From a virus: 24,501 nt of DNA. Shown one piece after another: positions 16,106-22,297 of the stretch; within the stretch, counting starts at the first letter, position 1; the number at the start of each line of letters is the position of its first letter. Below the pieces are notes generated by a model that saw only the letters and a list, made by a program, of their open reading frames with translations, was not told where the DNA came from and searched no databases. The position numbers and the translations under genes were made by a program. Where the stretch lies: positions 1 through 24,501 of the IMG/VR virus record IMGVR_UViG_3300030118_000637. One strand, written 5' to 3'.

Positions 16106-16457
16106 GCTAAAAGAGTTTGAGTGCAAAGGCTATGAGATGCCTTTAGAAGTCTACGAAAATATTATAAAACTCTCACATCAGTTGCAAACATTAAGAGACT
16201 ATACAGGCAGAGCAATCACAATAAACAGCGGTTATAGATCTGAGGCCCATAATAGAGATATAGGGGGGGTGCCAAACTCGAGACACTTACTAGGTCAAGC
16301 GGCAGACATCACTATAGAGAGTCTAAAACCAGCAGAGGTCTTTAGAATCATAGAGGACTTAATAGACTTAGGACAAATGCTACAAGGCGGTCTAGGTCTT
16401 TACAAAACTTTCGTTCACTACGATATAAGAAAAACAAAAGCTCGCTGGTATGCCTAA
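16083..16457 (+). CDS. M15-family peptidase (endolysin)
   Basis: This 124-residue protein is a Peptidase_M15_3-type D-Ala-D-Ala carboxypeptidase or L,D-endopeptidase, which would cut peptidoglycan cross-links at lysis. SGYRSEAHN is followed by SRHLLGQAADI (zinc ligands H68 and D75) and FVHYDIR (H112), the expected HxxxxxxD...H pattern. The length fits a single catalytic domain without a cell-wall-binding domain. The ATG at 16083 is preferred to an in-frame TTG at 16038, because the latter would add 15 residues deep inside the previous gene. There is no signal peptide, so export would need a holin; the 3TM-type holin follows at once with an 8-base overlap. Confidence 0.9.
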   Translation: MQITKNFKLKEFECKGYEMPLEVYENIIKLSHQLQTLRDYTGRAITINSGYRSEAHNRDIGGVPNSRHLLGQAADITIESLKPAEVFRIIEDLIDLGQMLQGGLGLYKTFVHYDIRKTKARWYA

Positions 16458-16902
16458 AAAAAAGTTCAAAGATACAACCGTAGGCAAACTGCTTCTAGGA
16501 GCTGCAAAGGTTATCAATCCAGCACTAGGCGAAGTCTTAGAGGGAGTAGTATCTCCTAAAGATGCTATTGAGAAAATTACAAAGTCTGATATTTCTATAG
16601 ACGATAAAATAAAACTTCAACAATTAATCTACGACCAGCAAGCCAAAGAGATAGAAGAGACCACAAAAAGGTGGGTAAGCGACAATCAAACAGAAAGCTA
16701 TTTAACGCGCAATATAAGACCTCTAACGCTTGCTTTTTTAACGGCTACCCTATTTGTCTATATTATTTTAGATAGTTCGTTAGAAGGCTTTAAAATAGAC
16801 CCTAATTGGATAGACTTACTTAGTTCTCTTTTGTTACTTGTTTATGGCGGTTATTTTGGAATGCGATCTGCTGAGAAAATAAGTGATAAGTGGAAAAAGT
16901 AA
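16450..16902 (+). CDS. holin, 3TM-phage-holin type
   Basis: This 150-residue protein has a helical N-terminal half (GKLLLGAAKVINPALGEVL; DDKIKLQQLIYDQQAKEIEE), then NIRPLTLAFLTATLFVYII (membrane segment ~91-109) and WIDLLSSLLLLVYGGYFGM (~119-137), ending in a basic tail (SAEKISDKWKK). The RPLT...YGGYFG...RSAEK pattern matches the 3TM holin family known from phages and gene transfer agents. Partnership with the endolysin is supported by an 8-base overlap. It appears to be the last gene of the late cluster: an AT-rich gap without genes follows. Confidence 0.8.
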   Translation: MPKKKFKDTTVGKLLLGAAKVINPALGEVLEGVVSPKDAIEKITKSDISIDDKIKLQQLIYDQQAKEIEETTKRWVSDNQTESYLTRNIRPLTLAFLTATLFVYIILDSSLEGFKIDPNWIDLLSSLLLLVYGGYFGMRSAEKISDKWKK

Positions 16903-17060
16903 ATCTAAAATTTTTTTATTAAAGATTTTATTAATAACTTTCAATTTTTTATAAAATAAACTGTTACTACAGAAAAAACAGATATATAAAAAAAACAAAA
17001 GAAATAGTTGAAAAACTACAAAGAAAGTTATAAAAATAATGACATCTGGGGTCTAATCAA
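16903..17060 (+). other. AT-rich intergenic region at the late/early boundary
   Basis: No gene is seen in these 158 bases. There are two small hairpins, CTGT-TACT-ACAG (16961-16972) and TAGTT-GAAA-AACTA (17005-17018). A 9-bp inverted repeat (ATAACTTTC at 16934-16942, GAAAGTTAT at 17023-17031) has arms 80 bases apart. TAACTTTC differs by one base from a host -7 box, but no TTTG lies at the right distance upstream. It may hold an operator or a replication site; no strong terminator is visible. Confidence 0.45.
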
Positions 17061-17465
17061 ATGCCAAAAAAAATATCTCGTAAGAATCTTATTAAGAAGC
17101 TAGATAGTGTGTTTAGTGAGTATATAAGGAGAAAATATGCAGATAAAAACGGTATAGTAAAGTGTTATACTTGTGAAAAAAAAGCGTATTGGAAAGGTCA
17201 AGGTATTCAAAACGGACACTTTATAAGTAGGTCTTCTAGGATTTTACGTTGGAATGAGGATAACTGTAGGCCTCAGTGCTACCAATGTAATTGTATGAGA
17301 TATGGTCAAAATTATATCTTTGCTATGAATCTAAATAAAGAGTTTGGGTATGATAAGGCGGCTGAGTTACTACAAAAGTCAAGACAGCTTATAAAACAAG
17401 CAGATTTTGAACTTATTGAGTTAATAGACTATTATAAAAGTTTAGTAGATAGTTTTAATAATTAG
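17061..17465 (+). CDS. ninG: NinG/Rap-type recombination nuclease
   Basis: This 134-residue protein matches the lambda NinG family, which helps recombination by acting on branched DNA. Key features are the zinc-type ligands C35xxC38, then NGHFISRSSRILRWNEDN with H53 (HNH-like), followed by QCYQCN with C73 and C76. The C-terminal third is helical (AAELLQKSRQLIKQADFEL). It stands alone between an AT-rich gap and a terminator, so it is transcribed separately from the holin cluster or by read-through. The symbol is used for the family, not for a proven orthologue. It fits with the SSB, annealing-like protein and exonucleases downstream. Confidence 0.85.
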   Translation: MPKKISRKNLIKKLDSVFSEYIRRKYADKNGIVKCYTCEKKAYWKGQGIQNGHFISRSSRILRWNEDNCRPQCYQCNCMRYGQNYIFAMNLNKEFGYDKAAELLQKSRQLIKQADFELIELIDYYKSLVDSFNN

Positions 17466-17524
17466 TTTTTTATGTTTATATTTGTTTAAAATAATTTTTT
17501 TAAGTTTTTGTTTAGATTGTTTTT

Positions 17525-17559
17525 AAAAGTCTGCTTTTGATTAAGTGGACTTTTTTTTT
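17525..17559 (+). terminator. Rho-independent terminator after ninG
   Basis: AAAAGTCTGC pairs with GTGGACTTTT (10 bp including two G-U pairs) around the loop TTTTGATTAA, followed by a long T run. It ends the ninG transcript and insulates the promoter at 17578. Confidence 0.75.
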
Positions 17560-17566
17560 GTTTATT

Positions 17567-17587
17567 TTTGTTTATATTTTGTTTATA
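17567..17587 (+). repeat. 21-bp direct repeat at the early promoter (copy A)
   Basis: Two TTTGTTTATA units 11 bases apart make a 21-bp sequence that occurs again, identically, at 21666-21686. TTTGTTTA also occurs at 17481, 17507 and 17557, giving five copies within 105 bases. The second unit supplies the -33 TTTG of the promoter, so the repeat may be an operator. Confidence 0.6.
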
Positions 17588-17608
17588 TTATTTTTTTTTA
17601 TAACTTTG
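17578..17608 (+). promoter_or_regulatory. Bacteroidota housekeeping promoter for the early cluster
   Basis: TTTG (17578-17581), 19 bases, TAACTTTG (17601-17608) exactly match the Bacteroidota consensus TTTG-N19-21-TAnnTTTG. A start at about 17613-17616 would leave a short leader of about 10 bases before the ATG at 17625. It probably drives the replication/recombination genes using host RNA polymerase. Confidence 0.85.
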
Positions 17609-17624
17609 GGTAAAACAAAAACAA

Positions 17625-17834
17625 ATGTCTTACAAAAGTCTTTACAGCAGACTCAAACCAGAATACTTAGAGCTGTTTGAAAAATCCAACTTAAAACACC
17701 CTGAAATTATAGGCAGAATACTTGACGCTTTAGAGCAAGAGTCTTTTGTTACTTCTTTGGTGTATAGTATTGTGTTGGATATTAAATTCACTCTAGGTAT
17801 AGACAATCCGTTTGAGATGTTTAAGGATTTATAA
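17625..17834 (+). CDS. first early-cluster protein, unknown function
   Basis: This 69-residue helical protein (MSYKSLYSRLKPEYLELFEK at the start, FVTSLVYSIVLDIKFTLGID in the second half) is the first gene behind the host-type promoter. The start context, AAACAAAAACAAATG, is A-rich like other starts here. There is no helix-turn-helix evident and no family I recognise. First genes of phage early operons are often host-takeover or anti-defence proteins, but nothing in the sequence shows this. Confidence 0.75.
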   Translation: MSYKSLYSRLKPEYLELFEKSNLKHPEIIGRILDALEQESFVTSLVYSIVLDIKFTLGIDNPFEMFKDL

Positions 17835-17844
17835 AATAAAAACT

Positions 17845-17967
17845 ATGACAAGAACAGAGGACGTAGTAAGAGTCAGAAGTATTGATACTAACTACTTAAA
17901 CGCAAGAATAGAGGCCTTAGAAAAAGAGGTACAAAAACTAAAACAAAAACTACAAGAAAATGAATAA
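17845..17967 (+). CDS. short coiled-coil protein
   Basis: This 40-residue protein ends in a clear coiled-coil (LNARIEALEKEVQKLKQKLQ). It begins 10 bases after the preceding stop and overlaps the following gene by 8 bases. The heptad-like leucines and chained positions support a real gene. It might dimerise or pair with the protein downstream; function is unknown. Confidence 0.6.
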   Translation: MTRTEDVVRVRSIDTNYLNARIEALEKEVQKLKQKLQENE

Positions 17968-18361
17968 AGAAAAACTAAGAGAGTTGTACGAAAAATACAA
18001 CCTTGACAAAGAGGACTTTTTTAAACACCAGCACTATACGATTGTCACTAGGCAAGGTATCGACAAGATAATGGCTATAGAACAAATGCGAGTCAATTAC
18101 GAAGTTATTAAATGTGAGCCTAAGTTTGCAGTATTTAAAGCTGTAGCAAGTAAGAACGGCAGAACTATAGAAACCTTTGGCAGTGCCTTAAAAGGAGAAA
18201 GTTATAAAGACGGTACGACAAATTCGTATTATATTGCTGAAATGGCAGAAAAACGAGCTATGTCTAGAGCCGTACTTAAATTAACAGGCTTCTACGAGTT
18301 AGGAGTCTTTGGAGAGGATGAGTCCGAATCTTTTAAAAAACCTACAATCAAAACCCTATAA
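17960..18361 (+). CDS. ERF/Rad52-like candidate single-strand annealing protein
   Basis: This 133-residue protein occurs widely in Bacteroidota phages in a recognisable form: LREKY-like LRELYEKYNLDKEDFFKH, HYTIVTRQGIDKIMA, then EMAEKRAMSRAVLKLTGFYE. The last motif resembles the AE.RA..RAL...G signature of ERF-like annealing proteins of the Rad52 superfamily. The C-terminus (FGEDESESFKKP) is acidic then basic. It sits directly before an SSB gene and in the same cluster as a RecE-like exonuclease, the usual companions of an annealing protein. Function is inferred from this context and the weak motif; it is shorter than typical ERF proteins. Confidence 0.55.
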   Translation: MNKEKLRELYEKYNLDKEDFFKHQHYTIVTRQGIDKIMAIEQMRVNYEVIKCEPKFAVFKAVASKNGRTIETFGSALKGESYKDGTTNSYYIAEMAEKRAMSRAVLKLTGFYELGVFGEDESESFKKPTIKTL

Positions 18362-18373
18362 ATATAAATAAAT

Positions 18374-18652
18374 ATGAGTGCATTAATTAACTTTAGTATA
18401 GATGTAGCAAAGCTACCTAAAGACAATTTTGTAAAAGGTAAAAACGGCAAAGTGTTTTTAAATCTTACAATGGCTGTAAATGACGAAAGCAAGTACGGTA
18501 ATAACACCGCTGTCTACGTTGCGCAGTCAAAGGAAGAGAGAGAGGCAAAGAAAAACCGTACATACTTAGGCAACGGCTCAGTAGTTTGGACAGATAATAA
18601 AATATGCTGTGCTACTAAAGACGAGCCTGTAACGGCTGACTTACCTTTTTAA
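18374..18652 (+). CDS. single-stranded DNA-binding protein (SSB-like)
   Basis: This 92-residue protein has an OB-fold-like body (MSALINFSIDVAKLPKDNF, GKVFLNLTMAVNDESKYG, NTAVYVAQSKEEREAKK, YLGNGSVVWTDNKI) and ends TADLPF, the acidic-Pro-Phe tip by which bacterial SSB proteins (DDIPF) recruit partners. It is shorter than cellular SSB (about 110-180 residues) because the flexible linker is reduced. It would coat phage single-stranded DNA during replication and recombination. A terminator follows 14 bases later, separating the annealing/SSB pair from the ATPase gene. Confidence 0.75.
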   Translation: MSALINFSIDVAKLPKDNFVKGKNGKVFLNLTMAVNDESKYGNNTAVYVAQSKEEREAKKNRTYLGNGSVVWTDNKICCATKDEPVTADLPF

Positions 18653-18666
18653 AATTAATTTAATTC

Positions 18667-18692
18667 AAGGGGGCTTTACAGCCCCTTTTTTT
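18667..18692 (+). terminator. Rho-independent terminator after the SSB-like gene
   Basis: AAGGGGGCT pairs with AGCCCCTTT through a TTAC loop (about 10 bp with one G-U), followed by a T run. It lies 14 bases after the SSB stop. A near-consensus -7 box (TATCTTTA, 18695-18702) follows, but no TTTG lies at the right distance upstream. Confidence 0.85.
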
Positions 18693-18724
18693 TATATCTT
18701 TATGCAAAAACTTAACAAAACTTT

Positions 18725-19567
18725 ATGAATGACGAGAAACTAACCCACCAAATGTATATGGAGCTTTTAAAAGAAGAGCTTACCATAAACACTAAAGAGG
18801 TTTTAGAATACCCACCTACAGCCCTAAGCTACGGAGAAAAAACAATCAAAACCCTCAAAGGACAAATGACAGTTCCTATTAGTATTGGTACGTATGGCAA
18901 TTTCTCGTTTATACAAGCCCCCCCAAAGAAACGCAAAAGTTTTTTAGTATCACTTTTAGCCTCAGTCTATTTAAGCGGTCAGAACAATTTTGGAGGTAAA
19001 CTAAAAGGCCATAGAGACAGCAGATGTCTTCTACATTTTGATACAGAACAAGGAAGGTGGCACTGTCAAAGACTGTTTAAAAGGGTCTTAGATATGGCAA
19101 ACATAAAGGATGTAGGATGCTACAAAACCTTCGCCCTTAGAACTATCAACTACAAAACAAGGATAGAATTTATAGAACATACCTTAAAAGAAAACAAAGG
19201 CAAAAATGGTTTAGTTATTGTAGACGGAGTGGCAGATTTGGTCTCGGACGTCAATAGTTTGGAAGAATCTAATCTCTGTGTACAAAAAATAATGGAGTGG
19301 AGTACCTTATATGACTGTCACATACTTACGGTAATACACTCAAACTTTGCCACAGATAAAGCTACTGGACACCTTGGATCTTTCCTTGAGAAAAAATGTG
19401 AGACTTGCATACAAATAGAACAAAACTCTGTTCACTCAAATAACAGTACGGTCAAGTGTAAAAGGTCAAGAGGCTATGCTTTTGATACTTTTAGCTTTAG
19501 TGTTAATGAGTTTGGACTGCCTTATATAGTTGGACATATATACGACCCCTTAAAAGATTTTGAATGA
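18725..19567 (+). CDS. RecA/RepA-like (AAA_25-type) ATPase
   Basis: This 280-residue protein has a RecA-core ATPase layout of the RepA-helicase or phage Sak4-like kind. The P-loop region at residues 64-73 reads QAPPKKRKSF, which keeps the Lys-Ser pair but lacks the usual first Gly. LHFDTEQG (103-110) follows, then the Walker B strand LVIVD (D167), then TVIHSN (203-208) and GHLGSFLEKKCE (215-226). It likely works on DNA as a replicative or recombination motor. It lies after the SSB and before the PP-loop gene, which it overlaps by ATGA. Homologous proteins in other phages often show the same altered P-loop. Confidence 0.75.
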   Translation: MNDEKLTHQMYMELLKEELTINTKEVLEYPPTALSYGEKTIKTLKGQMTVPISIGTYGNFSFIQAPPKKRKSFLVSLLASVYLSGQNNFGGKLKGHRDSRCLLHFDTEQGRWHCQRLFKRVLDMANIKDVGCYKTFALRTINYKTRIEFIEHTLKENKGKNGLVIVDGVADLVSDVNSLEESNLCVQKIMEWSTLYDCHILTVIHSNFATDKATGHLGSFLEKKCETCIQIEQNSVHSNNSTVKCKRSRGYAFDTFSFSVNEFGLPYIVGHIYDPLKDFE

Positions 19568-20409
19568 AAACAGTAAACAGTCTTAGCGGTGGCAAAACAT
19601 CTAGCTACATAGCTGCTAATTACCCAGCAGACTTTGACGTTTTTTCTTTAGTTAGAACAAGCGATAAAAACTGTATGTATCCAGACAAAAAGCTTAGACA
19701 AATAGTTTCAGATAAAATAGGCACAGAGTTTATAGGCACTCTAGAGGATGACGTTATAATACATACAATGTTAGACCTTGAGCAGTATATAGGCAGAGAG
19801 ATAACTTGGGTTACTGGTAAGACCTTTGATGAAACAATAATAACAACTAAAAAAGGCACAAGATATTTGCCCAATAAGATGGCGAGATATTGTACAACAG
19901 AACTTAAAACAATACCTATACTTACTTGGATATATAAAGAACTTAAAGAGGCTGTAGTTATGCGATTTGGATATAGAGCTAATGAAACAAAAAGAGCTAA
20001 TAGGATGCTCCAAAAAACAGACAGCGAGGGTTTTACTAATGTAAAAGCAACTTTTAAAAAACACAAAGACGGCAGAAACGCTTGGGATGTTTACAGATAT
20101 TGTAAACCAGACTTCCCACTTATTAAGGACAATATTTATAAAGATACAATAGAAAGCTACTGGACGGATAAAAATGTAAGGTTTGCTTATATGAATAACT
20201 GTGTAGGCTGCTGGTGGAGAAGTCCTCTGCTTCTAAAGAAAATGTCAAACAAACACCCCAAAAAAATGAAGTGGTTTGCAGACCAAGAAACAAATAAAAG
20301 CAAATGGAGGAGCGATGTAATGTACAAACATATAATAAGCTGGAACACTCAAGCCGAGTTATTTGACGATGACTTTAACGAATGCGACAGCGGCTATTGC
20401 GGCTTATAA
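19564..20409 (+). CDS. PP-loop / PAPS-reductase-like protein with Cys clusters
   Basis: This 281-residue protein belongs to the adenine nucleotide alpha-hydrolase (PP-loop) superfamily. NSLSGGKTSSYIA at residues 5-17 is the ATP-binding loop, with Thr in the usual D position. Further features are ARYCTTELKTIP (C110), RFGYRANETKRANR (about 134-147), CVGCWWRS (C213, C216) and DFNECDSGYCGL (C274, C279) at the end. Four or more cysteines could hold an Fe-S cluster or act in sulphur transfer. Relatives include PAPS reductase, DndC (DNA phosphorothioation) and tRNA thiolases. The substrate here is unknown. It is translationally coupled to the ATPase. Confidence 0.75.
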   Translation: MKTVNSLSGGKTSSYIAANYPADFDVFSLVRTSDKNCMYPDKKLRQIVSDKIGTEFIGTLEDDVIIHTMLDLEQYIGREITWVTGKTFDETIITTKKGTRYLPNKMARYCTTELKTIPILTWIYKELKEAVVMRFGYRANETKRANRMLQKTDSEGFTNVKATFKKHKDGRNAWDVYRYCKPDFPLIKDNIYKDTIESYWTDKNVRFAYMNNCVGCWWRSPLLLKKMSNKHPKKMKWFADQETNKSKWRSDVMYKHIISWNTQAELFDDDFNECDSGYCGL

Positions 20410-20418
20410 AATAAAAAT

Positions 20419-20913
20419 ATGAAATCACTTGTTGAACTTGCCTACGATAAACACAAAGACTGGATTAAGATTGTTAGATCTTTTGGCTGCAATCCTAGCC
20501 TAGCTGAGGACATAGTACAAAGTATGTACTTGCAGCTTATTTGCGACATTCAAAAAGGTTTAGACCTTTGGTACGGAAACGAAGTCAACACTTACTACGT
20601 CTATAAAGTTTTGAGAGGGATATTCTTAAACACCCACAAGAAACAAGCAAGAGAGCTAAAAACCTACATAGAAGAGATAGAAGGAGAAATAAAGCAAATA
20701 GACGATCTTTCTATTGACGAGGTACAATACGCTAAGAATAAAGACAAAATAGACGCTATTTTAAAAGAAATGTACTGGTATGACTCCAAAGTTTTTACTT
20801 TAGTTGCTAGTGGTAAGTCTGTAGCCTCACTTAGTCGAGAGACTAAAATTTCTTATTATAGTTTATATAATACATATAGGACAGCTTTAAAACACATAAA
20901 AGATAATTTATGA
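20419..20913 (+). CDS. sigma-70-like transcription factor
   Basis: This 164-residue protein has an ECF-like two-domain layout. Residues ~10-70 look like sigma region 2 (HKDWIKIVRSFGCNPSLAED, IVQSMYLQL, VYKVLRGIFLN). An acidic linker (~80-105) follows, and ~115-164 resemble region 4 with a helix-turn-helix (YDSKVFTLVASGKSVASLSR, YYSLYNTYRTALKHI). Such factors redirect host RNA polymerase and are seen in Bacteroidota phages. It could read the shared elements before 5523, 7668 and 9892. The gene stands 9 bases after the PP-loop gene and overlaps the next start by ATGA. The sigma call is from pattern; DNA target and partner are inferred. Confidence 0.7.
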   Translation: MKSLVELAYDKHKDWIKIVRSFGCNPSLAEDIVQSMYLQLICDIQKGLDLWYGNEVNTYYVYKVLRGIFLNTHKKQARELKTYIEEIEGEIKQIDDLSIDEVQYAKNKDKIDAILKEMYWYDSKVFTLVASGKSVASLSRETKISYYSLYNTYRTALKHIKDNL

Positions 20914-21050
20914 GACTAGGAGATTTTGTTTACTACATTACTTATTATACTGGTATAAATTGGATTGTAAAAAAGATAAGCAAACTACTTAAAAAAGATT
21001 GCGGCTGTGATAAGCGAAGGGACGAGTGGAATGACATAGAGCTATGGTAA
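20910..21050 (+). CDS. small CGC-motif protein
   Basis: This 46-residue protein (MRLGDFVYYITYYTGINWIV, then DCGCDKRRDEWNDIELW) matches a small family common in Bacteroidota phages with a CGCDKRR...WN end. The hydrophobic aromatic N-terminal segment is followed by the Cys pair, possibly metal-binding. It starts at the sigma gene's ATGA and overlaps the next gene by 7 bases. Function unknown; its position next to the sigma gene invites the guess of a transcription partner. Confidence 0.65.
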   Translation: MRLGDFVYYITYYTGINWIVKKISKLLKKDCGCDKRRDEWNDIELW

Positions 21051-21244
21051 AAGAAGACATTATACTGTGGGCAAAATTCAAAGAGGACGTAAAAGACCGC
21101 CTCACAAAAGAGCAGTACAAACTCTTGTGCCGTTTGCACTCAGAACTATTCAACCACAAATACTACGAGCCTTGCAACTGTAACCCCCAAAAGTTGGTTG
21201 GTTGGATAAAAGATATTGATAAAATTTATGGAGAATATATTTAG
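21044..21244 (+). CDS. small Cys-pair protein of the early cluster
   Basis: This 66-residue helical protein contains LTKEQYKLLCRLHSELFNH and YYEPCNCNPQKLVGWIKDID, a short conserved pattern I have seen in phage early clusters. CNC could bind a metal. It overlaps its upstream neighbour by 7 bases and the nuclease gene downstream by 17 bases (its stop at 21244 lies past the ATG at 21228). Function unknown. Confidence 0.65.
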   Translation: MVKEDIILWAKFKEDVKDRLTKEQYKLLCRLHSELFNHKYYEPCNCNPQKLVGWIKDIDKIYGEYI

Positions 21245-21665
21245 CGCAGAGGGACTTAACGAGATACACCTTTGGGAGAAAGCCGTAGTACACTTGCTTA
21301 ACTTAGACGGATGGGACTTAAAACATACTGGGGGCGGATCTCAAAGCTGGGATGCTGAGGGCTACACCCCCAAAGGAGTTCCTTGTGTAATAGAGATGAA
21401 ATTTAGAAACAAATACTACCAAAAAAAAATGATTCAGCTAGATAAGTTTAAAAGACTTATAGATACTAGCAAGACGGCTTTATATTTTGTCAATGACCCA
21501 AAAGGCAACTATTTGTTTTGGTTAAACAATCTTAAGGACTTAGAGCCCGTAGACTTTTACTTACCTGACACCACTTTATGGAGCAAAAAGAAACATAAAA
21601 GAGCTTGTTATCTACTAGACGAGCGGCTTGCTTCAATAGTCAATCTTACTGACTTTAAAAAATAA
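21228..21665 (+). CDS. PD-(D/E)XK nuclease (VRR/HJR-like)
   Basis: This 145-residue protein has the core of a small PD-(D/E)XK nuclease: GGGSQSWDAEGY (D42) and PCVIEMKFRNKYYQKKMIQLDKF, giving E56-x-K58 and a later Q70. It follows the E...WEKAVVHLLNLDGW helix typical of compact resolvase-like nucleases. The ATG at 21228 is preferred over an in-frame TTG at 21216. It may cut branched or damaged DNA during phage replication, consistent with the neighbouring recombination genes. The subfamily cannot be settled by eye. A 21-bp promoter-like repeat begins directly after its stop. Confidence 0.7.
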   Translation: MENIFSAEGLNEIHLWEKAVVHLLNLDGWDLKHTGGGSQSWDAEGYTPKGVPCVIEMKFRNKYYQKKMIQLDKFKRLIDTSKTALYFVNDPKGNYLFWLNNLKDLEPVDFYLPDTTLWSKKKHKRACYLLDERLASIVNLTDFKK

Positions 21666-21686
21666 TTTGTTTATATTTTGTTTATA
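21666..21686 (+). repeat. 21-bp direct repeat (copy B)
   Basis: It is identical to 17567-17587. With TTTG at 21677-21680 and TATGTTTG at 21701-21708, 20 bases apart, it also forms a second match to the host promoter consensus. However, the box covers the ATG at 21702, so a transcript would begin inside that gene. This makes an operator, or a promoter for genes further on (21868 onward), the likelier reading. Confidence 0.5.
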
Positions 21687-21701
21687 ACTAAAATATTTTA
21701 T

Positions 21702-22118
21702 ATGTTTGTTAAGCCAAGGTATAAAATAGGAGACTATGTTTACTATTTAGGATATAAAGTACAGATACATAAAGTAAGATACAATATATTCAAAAGACGT
21801 TATAAGTATTCTATTATATTTCGAGGCAAGTTTATAAAAAACAATCTAACATATAAAAACTTAAAAAATGAAATTGACAGAAACAGAAAAAGCCTGGATT
21901 CAAATGATGGTAGAGGCTTACGGTATGAACGAGCAAACAGCGTTATCATATATTCAGAACGTATGAGAACGCAGCTAGACGACCTTAGAAAAGAGTTAAA
22001 GGACATTGATGCTATATTATATTACGATAAGCGCAAGAAATCTTTAACTCAAAAGAAAAAAGCTGAACTAGAAAAAAGGGGCAGCGAGATAAGAACAATT
22101 ATTTTTAACATACAATGA
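21702..22118 (+). CDS. basic protein, possibly a fusion of two short genes
   Basis: This 138-residue open frame starts MFVKPRYKIGDYVYYLGYKV and is strongly basic for its first ~55 residues, like a small beta-barrel nucleic-acid-binding protein. The last ~52 residues (from M at 21963) form a helical, charged segment (TQLDDLRKELKDIDAILYYD, LTQKKKAELEKRG). The middle stretch, 21868-21963, reads poorly in this frame (NDGRGLRYERANSVIIYSE). In the +1 frame it reads as a good short protein. A one-base change may have joined two genes, or the middle may be dual-coding. An in-frame TTG at 21678 is unlikely to be the start. Confidence 0.5.
   Translation: MFVKPRYKIGDYVYYLGYKVQIHKVRYNIFKRRYKYSIIFRGKFIKNNLTYKNLKNEIDRNRKSLDSNDGRGLRYERANSVIIYSERMRTQLDDLRKELKDIDAILYYDKRKKSLTQKKKAELEKRGSEIRTIIFNIQ
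21868..21966 (+). CDS. nested short protein in the +1 frame
   Basis: This 32-residue peptide (MKLTETEKAWIQMMVEAYGM, then NEQTALSYIQNV) has a typical A-rich start context (AACTTAAAAAATG). It ends in an ATGA overlap with an in-frame ATG at 21963 of the longer frame. It looks more protein-like than the overlapping frame. The chain of 21868 to 21963 would give a two-gene reading: this peptide followed by a 51-residue charged protein. Function is unknown. Confidence 0.45.
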   Translation: MKLTETEKAWIQMMVEAYGMNEQTALSYIQNV

Positions 22119-22297
22119 AAAAAACAAAAACTGGTCTGCATATACAGACAAGAAAAAATAGGATAGAGGTTTACACTCAAAAAGAATTAGAGGCTAAGAT
22201 TAAAAAACAAGAGCTACAAAAAGACATCATAATTTATACAAGCGTAGTAGTGTTTTCTTTTTTATGCGCCTTAGTTATTTATTGTGCTTTACTGTAA
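22115..22297 (+). CDS. small single-pass membrane protein
   Basis: This 60-residue protein has a basic, helical N-terminal part (KTKTGLHIQTRKNRIEVYTQ, ELEAKIKKQELQK) followed by a C-terminal membrane segment (DIIIYTSVVVFSFLCALVIY). The topology would place the basic part in the cytoplasm. It starts at an ATGA overlap and its stop overlaps the next start (TAATG). Function unknown; small membrane proteins in early clusters may act in superinfection exclusion or host takeover, but nothing here shows it. Confidence 0.65.
   Translation: MKKTKTGLHIQTRKNRIEVYTQKELEAKIKKQELQKDIIIYTSVVVFSFLCALVIYCALL

Noticed and set aside
16935-16942. Promoter -7 box TAACTTTC before ninG
   Set aside because: One mismatch and no TTTG at the right spacing; kept only as a note on the gap.
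17466-17624. CRISPR array or tandem repeat from the TTTGTTTA units
   Set aside because: The units are short, irregularly spaced and AT-rich; they fit promoter/operator DNA rather than a CRISPR array.
18695-18702. Promoter -7 box TATCTTTA before the ATPase gene
   Set aside because: It misses the final G of the consensus, and no TTTG lies 19-21 bases upstream; that place is the terminator stem.
19620-20066. Minus-strand 148-residue hydrophobic open frame opposite the PP-loop gene
   Set aside because: The motifs and chained overlaps of the plus-strand gene are clear; all other genes are on the plus strand.
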